Positions 26,801-35,617 of a DNA stretch of 64,000 nt are shown here, one piece after another. The notes beneath the pieces are model-generated. The model saw only the letters and a list, made by a program, of their open reading frames with translations, did no database searches and had not been told where the DNA came from. Made by a program: the position numbers and the translations under genes. Positions within the stretch are counted from its first letter, which is position 1. Every line of letters starts with the position of its first letter. Origin of the DNA: Bacilli bacterium (lineage in GTDB: Bacteria > Bacillota_I > Bacilli_A > RFN20 > CAG-826); the NCBI GenBank assembly GCA_900767825.1, contig CAAGAN010000037.1, forward strand, positions 1-64,000, read 5' to 3'.

Positions 26801-26855
26801 TAAAGATACATATAAAAGGAATAATTTCATCGCGGATGAGATAAGGAAGATATAA
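23829..26855 (+). CDS. dnaE: DNA polymerase III alpha subunit, DnaE type
   Basis: A 1008-residue C-family polymerase. The PHP domain occupies about 1-205, and the palm has GPGRGSSAGSLV near 323 and the catalytic aspartates in PDIDMDFED near 364-372. A further conserved segment is YRPGPMGFI near 597, and an OB domain is near the C-terminus (VTVGIVSLVKAI). Short DnaE of Bacillota works with PolC, extending primers mainly on the lagging strand. The first PHP motif reads LHIYSGYS instead of HxHSxxS, so the PHP metal site looks degenerate. First gene of dnaE-polA-mutM/coaE, with 2- and 3-nt gaps. Confidence 0.94.
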   Translation: MNYLPLHIYSGYSYLKSALSMEKLFAMYIKKGYRYAPICDFNSISGFPELTNYAKQYNLIPIYGMESVVSSYHVCFFIKNEVGYKNLLRIIYLSSKQSLTGLDISSLSEGLILIIDGYKGKLKESIINKDRNLSIDLVTNFSSFKETYIGIPYLKDNPSYITSLREFASKYTYLSVAFPFVAYPKSNDAISLEILSSIENGNKLKDKELQGDLYFLEDEILSSYFNEDELFSCKKIAESTSFSFYQKRGKLPHFENDLNLTSSEYLAKLAYEGLSSRIGNISEQYKSRLDYELKTIDEMGYSDYFLIVNDYCKKAKEKGILVGPGRGSSAGSLVSFSLGIVKADPIKYGLLFERFLNPSRASMPDIDMDFEDIRREEVISYLKEKYGNDKVAHIQVIQTLGPKASLHDIGRVYDFEPREIDLIAKTINNSKWSLRENYKKNNQFRNLVDSDNYYLSIVSLASKIEGLPRQEGIHPSGVILNGEPLYNDVPIKDNDGDELITFEGSPLEKQGFLKMDLLGIRYLTTIHNCLDLIKSKRGISINYEDIPYEDPNAIKLVRENKTVGIFQLEGKGMNNAISILEPTSFDDIVALIALYRPGPMGFISTYAKRKKGIERTYYINKEVEEILSPTYGIIVYQEQIMLLAMKMASFSLGEADLFRRAISKKDQLQLKSLQDKFINGCLNSGYSKEVALKTFEQIYKFASYGFNKSHSVSYAILLLQMAYLKYYYKEEFYSAYLSTLAFSDPKFKSAYLEAKRMGISFLSPDINKATNYFLPLEDNKIMFPLSNLGLVSSTSLSRLVVLEREQNGPYKNLFDFACRNKGHGLKLDSFLKYIDAGCFDSFPLNRPSKRLNAPNIINYADMMVAEDGTSLLDLDFPYPELKSIRDDKVNDLLYEKEALGVILSSSLLETKKEIIEKEKAINLDDIDNKKEFVTVGIVSLVKAIVTKKGSRMAFLSVYNGTTSVEFTLFPNVYDVAYPILKEGNTILLKGHKDTYKRNNFIADEIRKI

Positions 26856-26857
26856 AA

Positions 26858-29455
26858 ATGGATAAACTAATTGTAATCGACGGGAATTCTTTGTTATTCA
26901 GGGCTTTCTATGCGACTAGCTTTGCAGGTCCTGAATCCATAATGAGGACAAGTTTCAACCAACCTACCAACGCCATATTTGCATTTGGCAACATGATTTT
27001 GAAAATACTAGCCAAATTAGGTAAAAACGATGGAATATTCGTTGGTTTTGACTGTGATTCCCAAACATTTAGGAAAGAAGAATTCGCCGATTATAAGGCC
27101 AATAGGAAACCTTGTCCAGAAGAATTAAAGACCCAGTTCCCTTTATCTAGGGATTTATTGTCTTCTTTATCTATTACCCATTTTGAATTGCATGGAGTCG
27201 AGGCTGATGATATTTGTGGTTCGGTTGCTAAAGAAGCTTCTAGAAAAGGGATAAAGGTAGATATATATACTTCCGATAGGGATTATCTCCAATTAATCGA
27301 TAAAAATATTTCCATTAATCTCCCAGTTAAGGGATTATCCGAATTAAAGAATGTTAATGAAGATAATATATTCTCCGAATTTGGATTCTATCCTTTGCAA
27401 ACTATAACTTATAAAGGGCTTAGGGGTGATTCTAGCGATAACCTGCCTGGAATTGCAGGAATCGGAGATGTAACTGCTAAAAAATTAATCCAGGAATATA
27501 AGGATTTTGATTCGATTATCCTTGCTGCAAAAGAAGGCAAGATCAAAGGCAAGATGGCTCAAAAGATAATAGATGGCGAGGCGATTGGAAGAGAATGCTT
27601 GAAACTAGCTACTATCAAATTGGATGTCAATCTTCCATTTGATTTGGATTCGCTTCTATATAAAGGATATGAATATAGCAAGGCCAAAGCCTTTACTAGC
27701 AAATATGAATTAAAGCAACTAGAGGCTAAATTATCTACTTCTGATCTTAAAAAGGAAGAAAAGAAAGTCGATGTAATTGTTTTATCTAGCCTAGACAGCA
27801 TTACATTTAAAGACGGATTCTCCTTCTATTTTGATATAGATGACGGGCCTTATTATAACCTTACTCCGCACGGGGTTGCCCTTTTTATGGACGATAAATC
27901 CTATTATGTCCCATTCTCCTTAATTTTAGAAAATCCTAGATTCAAGGAAGCCCTCGAAAATAAAGATATATCAAAAGTTACATATGACTATAAGAAAGCA
28001 ATTGTCATATTGAATAAATTTGACATTGGATTAAATGGAGATATATTCGATGCAATGCTATCTTCTTATGTATTGGATTCATCAATCTGCGCAGTCGAGG
28101 AATCTTGTTTTGAATATTATGGATTAAGCGTTGATCATGATGAAATTAGCCTTTTATCTAGCTTCAATAAGAATAGATGCACTTCTATTGCTAGGAATTC
28201 ATATCTAATAAAAGACAAGGCTTTATCGTTATTAAAAGATAATAACCAACTAGATTTATATAACAATATCGAGCTTCCTTTGGCTAGGATATTAGCCAAG
28301 ATGGAAATAGAAGGTTTCCCTCTTTCTAAAGATGAATTGTCTTCCCTAGGAAAAGGATTCAAAGACAAATTAAAGGAAGAAGAAGAGATTTTGTTTAAAT
28401 TAGCAGGCCATCCATTTAATCCTGCCTCTCCTAAACAAGTAAGTGCAATTCTATTTGATGAAATGAAGCTGGTCTCTCCAAAAGGAAAAGGCACATCTAG
28501 CGATATATTGAATTCTTTATTAGACAAAAGCGAATTCCCTAAGCACCTACTTGAATATAGGAAATATGCAAAATTATTAGGTACATATGTCGATGGATTT
28601 ATCCCCCATATCCAAGAAGATGGGAAAGTACATACTATTTTTAACCAAGCCCTTACTACAACAGGCAGGTTATCTTCTTCTAACCCAAATTTGCAGAATA
28701 TATCCGGAAAAGATGAAGATGGATTAAAAGTAAAAGCATGTTTCCATTATCCTTCCAATAAGATTATGGCCTTAGACTATTCGCAGGTCGAACTTAGGGT
28801 TCTAGCTTCTTTAGCTAATTCAAAAGACTACAAAGAAATATTCTCTTCTAATAGAGATATCCATAGCGAGACTGCTAGAAAAGTATTCGGATTAAGTAAG
28901 GATGAAGAAGTTCCACATGCTTTAAGAAAGAAGGCAAAGGCTGTCAATTTTGCAATTATATATGGGACTACTCCTTATGGATTAAGCGAGCAAATAGGTT
29001 GTTCTCCTGCCGAAGCTTCTTCCTTAATAAAAAGCTTCTATACCCATTATCCTGAAATAAGGACTTATCTATCTAGCATCATTGAAAATGCCGAAAAAAG
29101 CGGATATGTCGAGACAATGTTTGGAAGAAGAAGATACCTTCCGGATTTGACTTCCCCTAATTTTGCAAAGCGCGAAGCAGCAAAGCGAGCTGCCTTAAAT
29201 GCCCCAGTCCAAGGAAGTGCGGCCGATTTAATTAAAATCGCCATGATTAAAGTCGATGAATTTTTAACTAAGAATAATTACAAGAGCAAGATGGTTCTTC
29301 AGATCCATGATGAACTTGATTTCCTTTTAGATAAAGATGAGGAAAGTTTCTTGCCAAACAAGATTAAAGAAATCATGGAAACTTGTGTGAATATGGATGT
29401 CAAATTGGAAGCAAGTTGCTCATTTGGATCTAATTTTGCTTCAACAAAGGATTAA
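26858..29455 (+). CDS. polA: DNA polymerase I
   Basis: An 865-residue A-family polymerase. The N-terminal 5'-3' nuclease has VIDGNSLLFRAFYA, GVEADDICG and GLRGDSSDNLPG. A 3'-5' exonuclease-like middle domain lacks recognisable DEDD residues, as in other Bacillota. The polymerase has motif A LDYSQVELRV near 645, motif B KAKAVNFAIIYGTTPYGLS near 690 and motif C QIHDELDF near 815. It removes primers and fills repair gaps. Located 2 nt after dnaE and 3 nt before mutM/coaE, a repair/replication operon. Confidence 0.96.
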   Translation: MDKLIVIDGNSLLFRAFYATSFAGPESIMRTSFNQPTNAIFAFGNMILKILAKLGKNDGIFVGFDCDSQTFRKEEFADYKANRKPCPEELKTQFPLSRDLLSSLSITHFELHGVEADDICGSVAKEASRKGIKVDIYTSDRDYLQLIDKNISINLPVKGLSELKNVNEDNIFSEFGFYPLQTITYKGLRGDSSDNLPGIAGIGDVTAKKLIQEYKDFDSIILAAKEGKIKGKMAQKIIDGEAIGRECLKLATIKLDVNLPFDLDSLLYKGYEYSKAKAFTSKYELKQLEAKLSTSDLKKEEKKVDVIVLSSLDSITFKDGFSFYFDIDDGPYYNLTPHGVALFMDDKSYYVPFSLILENPRFKEALENKDISKVTYDYKKAIVILNKFDIGLNGDIFDAMLSSYVLDSSICAVEESCFEYYGLSVDHDEISLLSSFNKNRCTSIARNSYLIKDKALSLLKDNNQLDLYNNIELPLARILAKMEIEGFPLSKDELSSLGKGFKDKLKEEEEILFKLAGHPFNPASPKQVSAILFDEMKLVSPKGKGTSSDILNSLLDKSEFPKHLLEYRKYAKLLGTYVDGFIPHIQEDGKVHTIFNQALTTTGRLSSSNPNLQNISGKDEDGLKVKACFHYPSNKIMALDYSQVELRVLASLANSKDYKEIFSSNRDIHSETARKVFGLSKDEEVPHALRKKAKAVNFAIIYGTTPYGLSEQIGCSPAEASSLIKSFYTHYPEIRTYLSSIIENAEKSGYVETMFGRRRYLPDLTSPNFAKREAAKRAALNAPVQGSAADLIKIAMIKVDEFLTKNNYKSKMVLQIHDELDFLLDKDEESFLPNKIKEIMETCVNMDVKLEASCSFGSNFASTKD

Positions 29456-29458
29456 TAT

Positions 29459-30856
29459 ATGCCCGAATTACCAGAAGTAGAGACTTTTAGAAGAGTCTTA
29501 GAAAAAGATTTAGTGTCTAGGAAGATAAATAAGATTAATATTATCTATTCCAAGACAATCCAATCTGACCTAGTTGAATTTATAGATAAAGTAACTAGTT
29601 CTAAATTTATTAATATTTCTAGAAAAGGCAAGTTTCTCTTATTCCATCTAGATAATTCTTTTTGTTTATTATCCCATCTAAGGATGGAAGGCAAATATTT
29701 TATCGAACCTCTAGATGAACCTAGAAAAAAGCACGATTTAGTCGAATTTATTTTAGATAACAAGACCAAACTAGTTTATAACGATGTCAGGAAATTTGGC
29801 TTTATATCTTTATATAAAGAAGAAGATGTTTTAGTCACTCCTCCTTTATCTAATCTAGGTAAAGAGCCTTTTGAAATTAGTGAAGTTGAATTATTTGAAG
29901 GATTAAGCAAAAGAAAAGATGTAATAAAAGAAGCTTTGCTTGATCAGAATTTGATTTCAGGATTAGGGAATATTTATGATGATGAAGTTTTATTTGCATC
30001 TAGAATACATCCAACTACCCCATCTAATAAAATTAGCGTGGAGCAATGTAAAGAAATCATTAAAAATTCAATATCAGTCTTAAACAAGGCGATTAATAAC
30101 AAAGGCTCGACGATTAAAAGCTTCCATTTCAAGGAAAATGAATCTGGTTCAATGCAAGATTATTTGCTTTGCTATGGAAAAGAAGGAAAGAAATGCCCTA
30201 GATGCGGGTCTATTTTCCATAAGATTAGAGTTGCAGGAAGAGGGACTACATATTGTCCAACTTGCCAACAAAATAAATATAAACCTTATGTAATCGGGAT
30301 AACTGGCCCAATACATGCAGGCAAATCTAGTGTTTCCGCTTACTTTAAATCCAAGGGCTTTGTTATTTTCGATGCAGATAAGCAAATTAAAGAAATGTAT
30401 CTAGAAAAGCCTATTATTGAAGAAATGGTCAAGATGTTTGGTTCTTCAATACTTAAGGATAATAACATCGATAAGAAGGAATTGTCTTCTTTACTCCTAA
30501 TTGAATCTAACAAAAAGAAATTAATGGATTATCTTTATCCTATATTATTTAAAAGGGCTGAGGAATTCATAGATAATGCGAAAGGGAATGTCATTTTAGA
30601 TGTACCACTTCTATATAAATCCAATCTAGATAACCTGACTGATTATGTCATTTATATAGATGCCCCAGTTGAAATTAGGGAAGAAAGAATATTAAAAGAA
30701 AATAGAGATGCCTCTACTTTTTTAAAAATAAATGCCAGTTACCCTGCTTCTATTTCAAAAAAGAAGGCATCTATATATATAAATAATGATGCCTCCATTG
30801 CTGATTTATACAATAAATTAGATAAAATCAATATTCCAAACGGATATAAATATTAA
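29459..30856 (+). CDS. fusion of formamidopyrimidine-DNA glycosylase (MutM) and dephospho-CoA kinase (CoaE)
   Basis: One 465-residue frame holds two complete enzymes. Residues 1-271 are Fpg/MutM: P2 and E3 of PELPEVETF, the catalytic-loop Lys in RKGKF (55-59), the helix-two-turn-helix GLGNIYDDE at 168-176 and the zinc finger with Cys 246, 249, 266 and 269 and R261. After only about 6 residues, CoaE starts at YVIGITG: P-loop GPIHAGKSS at 283-291, DADKQI at 305-310, LDVPLLYKS and DAPVEIREER near the end. MutM excises oxidised purines; CoaE makes CoA from dephospho-CoA. In many Bacilli mutM and coaE are neighbours behind polA, so this is probably a stop-codon loss. The 3' end overlaps convergent dnaI by 4 nt. 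Confidence 0.92.
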   Translation: MPELPEVETFRRVLEKDLVSRKINKINIIYSKTIQSDLVEFIDKVTSSKFINISRKGKFLLFHLDNSFCLLSHLRMEGKYFIEPLDEPRKKHDLVEFILDNKTKLVYNDVRKFGFISLYKEEDVLVTPPLSNLGKEPFEISEVELFEGLSKRKDVIKEALLDQNLISGLGNIYDDEVLFASRIHPTTPSNKISVEQCKEIIKNSISVLNKAINNKGSTIKSFHFKENESGSMQDYLLCYGKEGKKCPRCGSIFHKIRVAGRGTTYCPTCQQNKYKPYVIGITGPIHAGKSSVSAYFKSKGFVIFDADKQIKEMYLEKPIIEEMVKMFGSSILKDNNIDKKELSSLLLIESNKKKLMDYLYPILFKRAEEFIDNAKGNVILDVPLLYKSNLDNLTDYVIYIDAPVEIREERILKENRDASTFLKINASYPASISKKKASIYINNDASIADLYNKLDKINIPNGYKY

Positions 30857-31752
30857 TATAGATTCAAAGTAGTAGATATATCAAAACCATTCCCGCAGTT
30901 ACGTGTCAATATATCTTTTAGTTGCCTTGCATATATTGGGCCAATCTTATCTTTGTATAAAGATTCAATTTCCCTAATTGAAAAACTAGATCCAAAGAAA
31001 GTACGTAATCCCTGCTTATTTCTATAATCTAATAAAGGCAATAGATAGGTCGAGAAAGTATATTCGGTTTTGTATTCATTTCCAAAATCATCAATGACAA
31101 GCAAAGGAGCATTCTTGATTTTATCAAAATAAATATCGAAATCTTCCTTATTTGAATATGATAGATTCTTGAATTTTTCTAGTAAAGATTGACAAGAAAC
31201 ATAGGCACATCCTGGATGAGACTTGGCAAAATAAACGGCAAAAGTTGCTAAAATATATGATTTTCCAGACCTAGTCGAACCATATAGATAAATCCAAGAA
31301 GAGTTCTTTTCCTTAACTGAATCCCCAATCGCCTTATAGGCTTCTCCCCTAACAATGCTCGTATCAATGGATTTAACTTTATTATCTAGATAGGTATCAG
31401 GGAAAGAATAAGCAAAGAACATCTTCTTCTTTTCTTCTAGTTTAAGCATTTCCTTGCAAGGAGAAAAAGAAGGCACGACTAGAGCTTCTCTTTTTTCTAA
31501 ATTCATCTTTAGATATGGGTTATTTTTCTTGCATTTATCTAGCCCAGGGCAATGTAGGCAATAATTAACATCTTCCTGATAAGTTAATAAAATAGCTAAA
31601 TTCGCCTTAACTTCCTTCGCGGTTAAGCCAAGCTTAGAAGATATCGTCTCATAGACAATAGGATCATTTTTAAGTCCTTCGATTGATTCCTTATATAAAG
31701 AATCTATGTTCCCAAGTTTAATCGAACTCAAATTTAATTTTTCCATAATCAA
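30853..31752 (-). CDS. dnaI: primosomal helicase loader DnaI
   Basis: A 299-residue AAA+ ATPase that loads the replicative helicase. The N-terminal zinc-binding segment is CLHCPGLDKC near 66-75, Walker A GSTRSGKSY near 157-165, Walker B LVIDDFGNE near 213, with a sensor region FGSSFS near 252. Its start overlaps the end of dnaB by 4 nt, the conserved Bacilli dnaB-dnaI pair. Confidence 0.92.
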   Translation of the reverse strand: MIMEKLNLSSIKLGNIDSLYKESIEGLKNDPIVYETISSKLGLTAKEVKANLAILLTYQEDVNYCLHCPGLDKCKKNNPYLKMNLEKREALVVPSFSPCKEMLKLEEKKKMFFAYSFPDTYLDNKVKSIDTSIVRGEAYKAIGDSVKEKNSSWIYLYGSTRSGKSYILATFAVYFAKSHPGCAYVSCQSLLEKFKNLSYSNKEDFDIYFDKIKNAPLLVIDDFGNEYKTEYTFSTYLLPLLDYRNKQGLRTFFGSSFSIREIESLYKDKIGPIYARQLKDILTRNCGNGFDISTTLNLY

Positions 31753-32978
31753 TCATCAAAACTTTCTAGATAATTCTTTATATCTTCTTCTGTCTCTAAT
31801 TTAGTAGAATCCTCTTCTTTAGTTGCTTCTACCTTTACTTCTTCTTTAACTACAGGGGTGACTTCTTTTTCTATTTTTGGCTTTTTGTAACTAGATTTAT
31901 TGCTTGGCAATGAATTCAATATTTCCATTGCATCTCTAGCGTTCTTCGCACCTTTCCTAGTTAGGATTGCCCCAAGATTTTCACAGTACGTATAAGAAAG
32001 AATCCCATCATTTTTAGCCAATGTATAATCGATGATTACATTGATTAAAGGATTGGATAAATTTGCATTAAAGGCAAGGGATTGGATTAATTTTAGATCC
32101 TTGACGGAAGGGCGATGCCCACTTTGGAGGTTATATAGGAATTCCTTAGGAGTGACTTCATCCATCATCTCTATCTTTTTCTTTAAGGCACTTGGGGCAC
32201 TTACTTGACTTTTTGGGGTTTCGTTTTTACCAATATAATCAAACTTCATGCTGGCCCTGCATTGCTTTTCTATAATTAGGAAATCAATTTTTCCGTTTAC
32301 TAAGGCTTGACGGACAATCTCAGCCATAGTATCAGCGTCATAGCCATAAAGAATCGCGAATTTAGCAATCTTTTCTTTATCATCATCGCTAATCGAATTT
32401 AGATTAATCCCAAAAGAAAGAAGAGAATTATTCAATTTAGAATAATCAAATGAAGTCTCTAATTTGGCTTTCTTTTCTTTAGCTTTGGTCAATACATTTT
32501 CATTTGGTGCCCCAAAATAATCTGAATAGGTTTCAGAGACATCCTTAAATCCAGGTAGCTTTATGGATTTAAGATATTTGGATTCAATTATCTTATATTC
32601 ATCTTTGCCTATATAAGTTCTTAATAAAGATGAGAATAATGGTTCATTTAGGAAATCTTTTGGACCTAAAGGAGAACGTATGCAATAGATAAAGCAATTA
32701 GCAGTCGGACTTTCTTGGAATAAAGTCTTAATTAATCCTACTGCTTCTAATGCTAAGAAAGCGTTATATACTTCATTGACGCTCAATTGAAGCCAGCCAA
32801 GCATTCTTTCGTGAGTTACCATGTTATTTGGCTTTTCTGACATCAAGAAGGCATATAAAGAAAAAGCCTTCCCTCCAATCAAAGGAAGATAGAGGTCTCT
32901 TACCTTTAAGATATCATCAGAATCATAAGAATCGTTTTTTCTAGTTTCGTAAAAATCAAGTGCGCCAAAAGAATGCAT
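31749..32978 (-). CDS. dnaB: replication initiation / primosome protein DnaB (DnaD-domain family)
   Basis: A 409-residue Bacilli-type DnaB (a helicase-loading membrane attachment protein, not the replicative helicase). The N-terminal winged-helix region is YLPLIGGKAFSLYAFL; the C-terminal DnaD-like domain (about 255-370) carries TPKEFLYNLQSGHRPS and ends in an acidic, Lys-rich tail. SD AGAGGAG before the ATG. Coupled to dnaI by a 4-nt overlap. Possible TATAAT on the minus strand at 33030-33035. Confidence 0.88.
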   Translation of the reverse strand: MHSFGALDFYETRKNDSYDSDDILKVRDLYLPLIGGKAFSLYAFLMSEKPNNMVTHERMLGWLQLSVNEVYNAFLALEAVGLIKTLFQESPTANCFIYCIRSPLGPKDFLNEPLFSSLLRTYIGKDEYKIIESKYLKSIKLPGFKDVSETYSDYFGAPNENVLTKAKEKKAKLETSFDYSKLNNSLLSFGINLNSISDDDKEKIAKFAILYGYDADTMAEIVRQALVNGKIDFLIIEKQCRASMKFDYIGKNETPKSQVSAPSALKKKIEMMDEVTPKEFLYNLQSGHRPSVKDLKLIQSLAFNANLSNPLINVIIDYTLAKNDGILSYTYCENLGAILTRKGAKNARDAMEILNSLPSNKSSYKKPKIEKEVTPVVKEEVKVEATKEEDSTKLETEEDIKNYLESFDD

Positions 32979-33116
32979 ATAAATCTCCTCTAAAAGGATA
33001 ACATTTTTAGAAGGATATTTTTATAAAAGATTATATTTTTCTCTTCTTTTTAAATAACACTAATTTTAAAAATTACCATTATTACTTATAAAATTAGGAA
33101 AATACTATCTAAAGTA

Positions 33117-33134
33117 CGAATATTTATATATTCG
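33117..33134. promoter_or_regulatory. palindrome upstream of the pfkA -10 box
   Basis: CGAATAT-TTAT-ATATTCG, 7-bp arms and 4-nt centre. It sits just upstream of the expected -35 position of the pfkA promoter, whose -10 TATAAT is at 33161-33166. Operator or activator site candidate. Confidence 0.45.
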
Positions 33135-33160
33135 TGGGTACATTCTAAATAGAAATAGGC

Positions 33161-33166
33161 TATAAT
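33161..33166 (+). promoter_or_regulatory. -10 box of pfkA-pyk
   Basis: Consensus TATAAT, 23 nt before the pfkA ATG, leaving room for SD CGAGGT. The -35 is poor (GGTACA at 33137-33142, 18-nt spacer), consistent with activator dependence. Confidence 0.6.
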
Positions 33167-33189
33167 CTATCCGGAAATCGAGGTAGTTT

Positions 33190-34152
33190 ATGATTCAAAA
33201 GATTGGTGTACTTACCTCCGGTGGTGATTCCCCGGGAATGAACTGTGCCATAAGGGCTGTTGTTAGAGCTGGTTTATCTTATGGACTTGAAGTATATGGA
33301 ATAATGGATGGCTATAGAGGATTAGTCGATGATGACATGTTCTTAATGAATAGATCTTCTGTATCCGACATCGTCAATAGAGGCGGTACGATTTTACAAA
33401 CTGCACGTCTTCGTGAATTCAAGGAAGAAAGCGTTAGACAGATTGCTGTCAATAACCTAAGGAAAAGAGGCATTGATGCCCTTGTAGTTATTGGTGGCGA
33501 TGGTTCCTATATGGGTGCTAAAAAGCTTACCGAAATGGGTATCAACTGTGTTGGGCTTCCAGGAACTATCGATAATGATATTGCTTCTACTGACTATACA
33601 ATCGGATTTGATACTTGTTTGAATACAATTGTCGAATGCGTAGATAAGATTAGGGATACAACCGAATCGCATCAGCGCTGTGCCGTTATCGAAGTAATGG
33701 GCAACCACTGCGGTGATCTTGCCTTATTCTCAGGCTTGGCTGAAGGTGCTGAAATGATTATCACTCCAGATCACCCAATCCCTGAAGATGAAATAATCGA
33801 TTCATTGAAGAAATTGCATGACTCAAAAAAGAAGAGGGCCATTGTCATAGTTTCTGAAAAGATGTATCCAGATATCCATGCTTTTGCCGCTAAAATCGGC
33901 GAGAATACTGGTTTTGAATGCCGTGCCGAAGTATTAGGAAGAGTCCAAAGAGGTGGCGCTCCTAGCGCTTTTGATAGAATTTTGGCTGCTAGAATGGGTG
34001 CATATGCCGTTGATTGCCTTCTTGATGGAAAAGGTGGCATCTGCGTTGGTTTAATCAATAACAAGATTGTTGATTATGATATCTACGAAGCACTTCAATT
34101 GCCACGTGATAAGCATGTTTCGATGCTTAGATTGATTGATATCCTAAAATAA
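33190..34152 (+). CDS. pfkA: ATP-dependent 6-phosphofructokinase
   Basis: A 320-residue bacterial PFK producing fructose-1,6-bisphosphate. ATP site: TSGGDSPGMNCAIRA at 9-23 and GGDGSYMGA near 102. Fructose-6-phosphate site and base PGTIDNDI near 124, MGNHCGDLAL near 169 and the RVQRGG segment near 252 (allosteric-type PFK). GGD rather than GGG points to ATP, not PPi, as phosphoryl donor. Followed after 10 nt by pyk, the common Bacillota pfkA-pyk operon. Confidence 0.96.
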   Translation: MIQKIGVLTSGGDSPGMNCAIRAVVRAGLSYGLEVYGIMDGYRGLVDDDMFLMNRSSVSDIVNRGGTILQTARLREFKEESVRQIAVNNLRKRGIDALVVIGGDGSYMGAKKLTEMGINCVGLPGTIDNDIASTDYTIGFDTCLNTIVECVDKIRDTTESHQRCAVIEVMGNHCGDLALFSGLAEGAEMIITPDHPIPEDEIIDSLKKLHDSKKKRAIVIVSEKMYPDIHAFAAKIGENTGFECRAEVLGRVQRGGAPSAFDRILAARMGAYAVDCLLDGKGGICVGLINNKIVDYDIYEALQLPRDKHVSMLRLIDILK

Positions 34153-34162
34153 GAGGGAACCC

Positions 34163-35617
34163 ATGCTTTTTAACATTTCTAAAAAGACAAAAATTGTCTG
34201 CACGATCGGTCCTGCTAGCGATACAAGAGAAAAAATCCTTGAATTATATAAAGCCGGCATGACTGTCATGAGGGTCAATTTTTCCCATGGTACTCACGAA
34301 GAACAACTAGGAAAAATAAAGATTGCACGTGATTTTGAACGTGATGGAATCTATATCCCAGTCGCGCTTGATACTAAAGGCCCTGAAATAAGGACTGGCT
34401 ATATGAAAGATGGGGCCATTAAAGTCTCAACTGGCCAAAAAATGGTTATCTCCATGGAAGATAGACTTGGGGATGAAAATGGTTTCTCTGTTACCTATAA
34501 GGGTTTATATGATGATGTAAAAGTCGGAGATCATATCCTTATCGATGATGGTAATCTTGATTTCTTGATAATTAAGAAGAATGAAGATAATAGAACCTTA
34601 TTAGTAGAAGCTAGAAATGCCCATATCTTAAAGGACCAAAAAGGTGTCAATTGCCCATTTTCTAGACTTAATATGCCCTTTATATCTCCTCAAGATGAAA
34701 GCGACCTTAAGTTTGGGTGCGAGCAGCATGTCGATGCGATATTTGCTTCTTTTACTAGACGTAAGGAAGATATTCTTGAAATTAGGAAAGTCATAACTAA
34801 ATATGGTGAACCTGATATCCCAATATTTGCTAAGATTGAAAATCCTGAAGCCATAGAAAAAATAAAAGAAATTGTTGATGAAGCTGATGGGATCATGGTT
34901 GCTAGAGGTGATTTAGGAGTAGAAATACCTCCTGAACAAGTCCCAGTAATCCAAAAGGAAATCATTGAATTATGTAGAAAGAAAGGCAAGCCAGTCATCA
35001 CTGCTACCCAAATGCTAGATTCAATGGTAGCCCATCCCCGTCCAACTAGGGCCGAAGTTTCTGACTGCGCCACCGCTATTAATGAATCTAGCGATGCTGT
35101 CATGCTTTCAGCTGAATCTGCTTCAGGACTTTATCCAGTTGAGTCTTGCGCCATGCAAGCTAAGATTGCTGCTACAATGGAAAAATATTTAGATTATGAG
35201 AAACTAGCTAGAGAAGCTTATGAAACTAGCGAACATTCAAATAACGATGCTATTTCTAATGCAGTTGCCAATACGGCTTTATTAATCGGGGCAAAGCTCA
35301 TTGTAAATTTCACCGAAACCGGCAAATCTACTGTAAGGATTTCTAAATCAAGGCCATGCTGTCCTATTATTTCTATTACAAATAGGAGAAGCACTGCCAT
35401 GAAAGGTGCCTTTATGTGGGGTGTTTATTCGGTATTATTAAAAACTTCCATGCCTGATTTTATCGAGGAAATGGAAGTACTTGCCCTTAAGATTGCTAGA
35501 GATCAAGGCATACCTGCTGGAGAGCCAATCATTATTGCTGGCGGCACTCCTACTGGAGCAGGGAAAACTAATTTCATGCGAATTGTAAATGTCAATTCGA
35601 TTGAAGATATTGATTAG
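34163..35617 (+). CDS. pyk: pyruvate kinase
   Basis: A 484-residue enzyme transferring phosphate from PEP to ADP. KIVCTIGPAS at 9-18, MRVNFSHG near 36, KIENPEAIEKI near 225, MVARGDLGVEIP near 246, TATQMLDSM near 281 and RPTRAEVSD near 294 are intact. The C-terminal allosteric domain runs to GGTPTGAGKTNFMRIVNV. SD GAGGG before the ATG. Its terminator lies inside the convergent PAP2 gene. Confidence 0.96.
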   Translation: MLFNISKKTKIVCTIGPASDTREKILELYKAGMTVMRVNFSHGTHEEQLGKIKIARDFERDGIYIPVALDTKGPEIRTGYMKDGAIKVSTGQKMVISMEDRLGDENGFSVTYKGLYDDVKVGDHILIDDGNLDFLIIKKNEDNRTLLVEARNAHILKDQKGVNCPFSRLNMPFISPQDESDLKFGCEQHVDAIFASFTRRKEDILEIRKVITKYGEPDIPIFAKIENPEAIEKIKEIVDEADGIMVARGDLGVEIPPEQVPVIQKEIIELCRKKGKPVITATQMLDSMVAHPRPTRAEVSDCATAINESSDAVMLSAESASGLYPVESCAMQAKIAATMEKYLDYEKLAREAYETSEHSNNDAISNAVANTALLIGAKLIVNFTETGKSTVRISKSRPCCPIISITNRRSTAMKGAFMWGVYSVLLKTSMPDFIEEMEVLALKIARDQGIPAGEPIIIAGGTPTGAGKTNFMRIVNVNSIEDID

